Positions 9,001-13,006 of a stretch of DNA of 13,006 bases are shown here, piece after piece. Made by a program: the position numbers and the translations under genes. Below the pieces are notes generated by a model. It was not told where the DNA came from. It ran no database searches and saw only the letters and a program-made list of their open reading frames with translations. The DNA lies in assembly GCA_001430745.1 (NCBI GenBank), contig KQ482053.1, positions 96,761 to 109,766 on the forward strand. The letters run 5' to 3'. The stretch is from Auxenochlorella pyrenoidosa (lineage: Eukaryota > Chlorophyta > Trebouxiophyceae > Chlorellales > Chlorellaceae). Position 1 is the first letter of the stretch. Each line of letters opens with the position of its first letter.

Positions 9001-10718
9001 ATGGCACCAGCCCGGCGGGGCCCTCGCCGCGCCGGATGCTGGCGCAGCGGCCCTGCAGGGAGGGGCGAGTGGTTGAGGCATATGCCAACAGCCAGGAGAG
9101 AGGTGCGCTGTGGGTGGCAGTAGCCAGGCAGAATGGGGCGGTCAGTATCATGGCCGGCCTGGCAGGGACCACCCCTTGCAGCATGGTGCCGCAGGGGGCA
9201 ATCAGCGGCAGGTCGTGCGGCAGGCCCCCCGGCGGCACCTCTCCCGCCCCCCTCGCCTGCAGGTCCAGCCCCTCAAAGGCGGCGTTGAAGGTGCAGGCGA
9301 TGTCCAGCCCCATCCCCTCCACCTGCGGGGCCGCGCGTGCATGAGTGGTGACAGTGGTGGGCATGCGGGCGCAGCACACCGTGCTTGGAAGCGTTGCCTC
9401 GTGGCCGCTGTGCCTGCTGTGCTGCGCCGCCCCAAGGTCAAGCCTGCGCATGGTCAAGCACCCGCCGCTGCCTATCACTGGTGATCCCCGATCATTGGCG
9501 GTGCAGCGGGCTGCCGTCCACCCCTGCTTGCCTGCTCGTGCATGAGGCGCACCCAGGACATGCGGTCGCCCAGCAGCATGCGCCACTGGTAGCGGTAGGC
9601 CTGCACTAACGAGGCAACATGCCTGCCGGGCTTCACGGCTGGGAGCAGACTGGTTCTGCCGCCGGTCAGCTGTGCTGGCTGTCGTTGCTCCCGACCCTGG
9701 CAGCCGCATGCGTATCTTGCCAGCTGGCCACCTCTCGCATCATTGCAGCTGGTGCCGAGACTGTCGCTCCGCACGTACAACAGCAGTCGTGCGACCGCCC
9801 AGGGGCCTCTGCAGTAGCACGCATGCAGAGAGCACACATGCTGGCCGCGCCCATGTATCCATGCACTCTCACCCGCGCACCTTCTGCCTCGTCCATGGCA
9901 GGGACCACCTGCCCGCATGGATGTTCTTTGACTGCTCTATGTGCACAACTCCTGCCCGCAGAAAGGGTGTGAATTGTTCTTTGAGTGCATGCCGGCGCGG
10001 TTTCCGCAGCCGCCATTGCAGGGCGCCGGCTGCGGAGCTGTCCTGCGTGCTGCCGACCGGCACTGATGCATAAGGCTTGCGGCACGAAGCGGCACGCACC
10101 CGAGTTGGGCCGCTCGAAAGCCTCCAGGTCAAAGCCAACCTGCAAGGGGGATAGGGACAGGCTGTTGGTGAGAAGCAGCGCCAGCACCATATGCATGCAT
10201 GCAGCAATGCTGCTGCTGTCGTCCCAGCAGCTTGAGCCACCCCCTTCCAGCCCACCCGACAGCTGCCCTGGCTCCTCATGCCTTGCTGAGCGCCAGCCTG
10301 CCGCGAGGGTTGAGCCCCACCACAAATGCCCTGTCTTCGGCGTCGCTGGGGATGCGGTCGGGGTGGGCGCGCCGCTCAAACACCTGCCGGGCCCAGGGCA
10401 GGTGAGCAGGGTCAAAGGCAGCAGGTACGGAGCGCCGGCGCCGATGGCCGCGAGGCGCTGAGCAGGCGGGGCAGCGGCACGACAGGGCGCAGGCGTCCCT
10501 GCACGCTTGCAGCACTCCCGTGTCGCATTGGAGCGCGATTGGACCCCTTGCAGGCGGTCCCAAGCGCTGTGGCAGCACAAGCGGGACGTCCCGGAACCGA
10601 CCTGCACGGAGCAGCCCTGCCGGGCCAAGGCGGCCGCGGCACAGAGCCCTGCAGGACCGGCGCCGATGATCACGACCCGGGGCTTGCCGCCTGGGGGCGC
10701 TGCAGGGGGGGCGGCCAT
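6047..10718 (-). CDS. FAD-dependent monooxygenase, kynurenine 3-monooxygenase-like, 16 exons
   Basis: Exons in transcript order: 10718-10602, 10383-10282, 10139-10100, 9951-9881, 9600-9532, 9322-9257, 9052-8963, 8757-8655, 8488-8424, 8162-8097, 7958-7869, 7600-7522, 7334-7240, 6938-6829, 6503-6356, 6154-6047. They join in phase to 472 residues plus TGA. Residues 15-24 (VVIIGAGPAG) are the FAD-binding GxGxxG. FDMLVAADGVQSRVR near 173-187 is the DG motif. VVLIGDAAHAVLPLTGNGMN near 320-339 is the GD motif that binds FAD ribityl and nicotinamide. Residues 449-468 are a hydrophobic Ala/Leu helix after IKRRAQLED, a C-terminal membrane anchor as in kynurenine 3-monooxygenase, whose length (about 486 in human) also fits. 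The expected reaction is NAD(P)H- and O2-dependent hydroxylation of an aromatic substrate; the substrate is not determined. The exon 13 donor is weak (TGG|GTGGCG), and exon 6 and 11 ends have alternatives. Confidence 0.85.
6164..6183. repeat. Homopolymer of 20 G
   Basis: On the transcribed strand this is C20, about 8 nt before the acceptor of the final monooxygenase exon, where it serves as the polypyrimidine tract. The plus strand could form G-quadruplex structures. Confidence 0.95.
7206..7219. repeat. Homopolymer of 14 C
   Basis: It lies just inside intron 13 of the monooxygenase gene, downstream of the donor. On the transcript it reads as a G-rich run and merges with GGTGG-type repeats. 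Confidence 0.9.
8522..8541. repeat. Second homopolymer of 20 G
   Basis: On the transcribed strand it is C20 in intron 8 of the monooxygenase gene, about 33 nt before the acceptor of exon 9. It has the same length as the run at 6164-6183. Confidence 0.95.
9257..9531 (-). other. Exon 6 of the monooxygenase, flanked by GC-type donors
   Basis: Intron 5 starts CAG|GCAAGC at 9531-9530. A nearby GT (AGGG|GTGGAC) would be in the wrong phase for the next exon, so the GC donor is required. Exon 6 (9322-9257) ends CAG|GCGAGG. A later in-phase GT donor at 9172-9171 would add 28 residues, but the shorter form gives the spacing between beta strand and DG motif expected for this family. Confidence 0.65.
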
Positions 10719-11298
10719 GGGGCCACCTGAGGGCGGGCACGGAAGGCTCGAAGCTGGGGACGGGAGTGTTGAAACGGTTGTGCAATGATCGTTCATACAC
10801 AGCACAAGAAGTATACGATGATAGGTAGCATTCATTGAATTGGGCACCATTGAGGACATTGACAGCAGGCGCAGCATGACAGACGGCGGCACTGCAGGCC
10901 GCTCACACATTTTAATCAAGAATTTCTCATTAAAACTCGTGTGAAGCATAAACTCCTATTCTTGAGTTTGTTTAGGTGCGGCCGGAAGCCACCATTCAGC
11001 TAGGCCCGCTATGGACCAATGCGAGTGACGCTTGAGTGACGCTCTGCCCGGTGCTGGCCATACGGGCGGCCAGCGGCAGCTACATTCGGCTTGCAGCCCC
11101 TACTAAAAGCAGGCCCTACTGGAGCTCTCGAGCAGCGCATCATGGGCAGGTACAGTTTGCTGCTACCACTGCTGCACACTGCTCGGCATGCTCGGCATGC
11201 ACAGCATGGAGCGGGCGCTGCACGGCAGCTGGCCGATTCCGCCTGTCATAGCTGCACCTGTTCCCACTTCCGTTTCTCGGAACAGCAACCGCACAGCC
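10719..11298. promoter_or_regulatory. Divergent promoter region with an AT-rich island
   Basis: It separates the start codons of the minus-strand monooxygenase and the plus-strand LEA-like gene by 580 nt. Bases about 10790-10980 are strikingly AT-rich compared with the GC-rich surroundings, above all 10911-10976. This suggests a nucleosome-depleted shared promoter. No canonical TATA box is assigned. Confidence 0.55.
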
Positions 11299-11932
11299 AT
11301 GGCTCAGTCGGGCACTGCCAAGGATGACATCGTGCTGGGTCAGGACTCGGAGCTTGAGAATCAGGAGGTGCTGCACGAGGCCACCCAGGGGGAGGGTGAG
11401 CGCTGCAGTAAACCTGCAGGGCCCCGCCTGTAGAGAAGTTGGGTTTGAAGGTTTGCAGAGGAGGCAGGCTCGCTCAGTCCCTGTCCACTGTCCTTGGCAA
11501 GGACTCCCCAGCCAACCTTGCCCACCTCCTCCTTCCCGTTTTGCGCTGCCGCAGGCGCCCCGGGGCTGATCCAGAGCGCCAAGGAGGCGTTCGGCATCGC
11601 GGGCGAGAGCGCCTCTGACGCCGCTGCCCGCACACGGGGCGCAGCCGAGGATACGGCCCAGGCCACTGTGGACAAGATGCGCGAGACCGGAGAGGTGGGC
11701 AGGGGGGCTCAGTTCAGTCGTCAGTCAGTTGGTCTGGGCAAAGTGCAGGGGAGCGTGAGAAGGTCGTGCAAACTGAGGCACGAGGGATGCAGGCCCGCAG
11801 GGCAGAGCGCAGGGCCGCTGCTTTGAACAGCCCATGGCGCCCCACAAAAGCTGCTCACTCTGTTCTGAATCCCCATTTTCACATTCTGCGCTGCAGAGCA
11901 TGAGGGAGGGCGTGCAGCAGCGCAAATCCTGA
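11299..11932 (+). CDS. Small LEA-like hydrophilic protein, 3 exons
   Basis: Exons 11299-11395, 11555-11694 and 11897-11932 join in phase to 90 residues plus TGA. Introns are GTGAGC...GCAG (159 nt) and GTGGGC...TGCAG (202 nt). The protein is polar, with almost no large hydrophobic core, and rich in Ala, Glu, Asp, Thr and Lys. Segments such as AKEAFGIAGESASDAAARTR and AAEDTAQATVDKMRETGE resemble the 11-residue amphipathic repeats of LEA group 3/4 proteins, which are disordered in solution and protect membranes and enzymes during drying or freezing. The ATG at 11299 has an ideal context (GCCATGG). In-frame ATGs at 11188, 11197 and 11206 could add a 37-residue basic leader. The family assignment is by composition and repeat style only; another small stress protein is possible. 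Confidence 0.7.
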
Positions 11933-12374
11933 GGAGCATCGACGGTGGAGGGCTGGCGGGCGCTGCGACGCCCAGCGGTGCGCCGCGGGCTCTGGCGACA
12001 TCACCCCAGTCGCATGCAGGATCATGCTGGCTGTGCGTTGTACCTCTGCGTGTGCACTGACACCACCCACCAAATGTTGTGAGATGCACCGTCTTGAGCC
12101 TGTGAGAACTGCTGCAGTTCGTCAGCCGGTGATAGACTCAAAGGCACCCACCGCACCTCGCGGTTGGTCGTATGATGTGGTTTAGAGATGAGCCACACCT
12201 GTGTGCATACATAGCAGGCCCCATGTGCAGCTTGCTGTGTTCCTATGGCATGCCTGTCCGCCTGCCTGCTGCCGCCACTGCTGCCACTGCTGCATGTGAG
12301 CAGTAGCCGCAGTTCATGCAGAGCATTTGTGCACGTTTTCAGTGTCAATTCGTCGGTGGAGCTCGGTGGGAGGG
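11933..12374 (+). other. 3' UTR of the LEA-like gene and promoter of the GTPase gene
   Basis: A 442-nt intergenic stretch between two plus-strand genes. I found no TGTAA signal on the plus strand here, and no tRNA or confident ORF. It is less GC-rich than the flanking coding exons. Confidence 0.5.
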
Positions 12375-12784
12375 ATGCAGGCGCTGGCCCGGCCAGGCGG
12401 GTGTGCCGGCCTGGAGGTTGCAGCCGGGGCGCTGCTTCGAAATGTGGTTGCGACTTGGGGTCTCAGAGAGACTTTGGAAGCATGCTTGCGCCGCTCCCAC
12501 TCTTCGGTTGCGAGCTCGGTGGCCCCCAGCGACCCATCCCTGCTCAGAAACTTTGCCATCATTGGTGAGTTCTGATCTTCGATACAATCGCTTGAAATTT
12601 GCAATGCCGCGGACGAACCATGTCTGCCACCGCCGCCGCCGCTGCCGCCGCCTGCTGACTGTCACTGCCCACCGCAGCAACAGCGCACTGCATGCCGCTC
12701 GCTGGCCTTGGTTGCAGCCCATGTGGATCACGGCAAGACGACGCTGATGGACCGCCTGCTGTCGTTTTGCGGCGCGGCGCTCAG
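12375..12784 (+). CDS. TypA/BipA-like translational GTPase, 5' exons (partial)
   Basis: Exons 12375-12564 and 12718-12784 join to LLRNFAIIAHVDHGKTTLMD and continue DRLLSFCGAAL; the gene runs off the window after the donor at 12785. AHVDHGKT (residues 64-71) is the P-loop (G1) of translation-factor GTPases, and the AHVDHGKTTLMDRLL form with a following CG fits the plant organellar BipA/TypA type better than LepA (AHIDHGKST) or EF-G. Residues 1-59 are Arg- and Ala-rich with almost no acidic residues, ending in SHSSVASSVA, so a mitochondrial or plastid presequence is likely. ATG 12375 is the first ATG in this frame that I see; the frame stays open upstream without one. BipA/TypA acts on the ribosome, often under stress. 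Eukaryotic paralogues such as EFL1 are less likely given the presequence. Confidence 0.8.
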
Positions 12785-13006
12785 GTGGGTGCTGCCGCCG
12801 CCGACGTGCCGTCCGGGCGCTAGTGCGCAGCGTGATGGCGGGGCGGTTGGGTACCCCTGCCGGTGGGGGGCCTGCACCCAACAGCGTGGTGCACCCCGCA
12901 CCCCTCTGCATGCGTGGGTAGTTGGCTGCCTTGCAGCTGCGAGCTGGTGTGCACTTGGCTGCGCATTCCCTCCTTGCCTCCTGAGCTTCTGAGCTTCCCG
13001 CCCCGC
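12785..13006 (+). other. Intron 2 of the TypA-like gene (incomplete)
   Basis: The donor is CTCAG|GTGGGT at 12785. No stretch up to the window end encodes the switch I region expected next (a segment like ERERGITI), so the next exon lies beyond 13006. Confidence 0.65.

Noticed and set aside
10602..10949. In-frame N-terminal extension of the monooxygenase from 10949
   Set aside because: The extension crosses the AT-rich promoter island, and family members start close to the FAD-binding strand. The ATG at 10718 gives the expected length.
12327..12374. Earlier start for the TypA-like gene at 12327
   Set aside because: The codon at 12327 is TTG, not ATG. The first in-frame ATG in view is 12375.

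Overview
The window looks like nuclear DNA of a GC-rich green alga, most likely a trebouxiophyte such as a Chlorella or Micractinium relative. It is not prokaryotic. All recognisable proteins are split into many short exons (40 to 250 nt) separated by introns of about 100 to 380 nt, and splicing restores family motifs in frame. One gene belongs to the gametolysin (peptidase M11) family, which is typical of chlorophytes. Long open frames are common by chance in this sequence, so gene calls rest on splice sites, phase and family motifs rather than on ORF length.

Layout. (1) Minus strand, 160-3548: 5' part of a secreted M11 gametolysin-like metalloprotease, ten exons and 381 residues; the metal-binding motif lies beyond base 1. 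(2) 3549-6046: about 2.5 kb with no confident gene. It must hold the protease promoter and 5' leader and the 3' UTR of the next gene, and it has a few small unproven reading frames. (3) Minus strand, 6047-10718: a complete 16-exon FAD-dependent monooxygenase, 472 residues, resembling kynurenine 3-monooxygenase in layout, with a C-terminal membrane anchor. (4) 10719-11298: a divergent promoter region containing an AT-rich island. (5) Plus strand, 11299-11932: a small three-exon LEA-like hydrophilic protein. (6) Plus strand, 12375 onwards: first two exons of a TypA/BipA-type translational GTPase with a probable mitochondrial presequence; it runs off the window.

The genes do not form an obvious pathway; they look like ordinary neighbours in a compact algal genome. 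The most unusual feature is splicing. Of 29 visible donor sites, seven are best explained as GC rather than GT, mostly CAG|GCAAG, and at least four of these have no phase-compatible GT substitute. No RNA genes, transposons or CRISPR arrays were recognised. All exon models were built by hand from splice consensus, reading phase and remembered family patterns, without transcripts or database searches.
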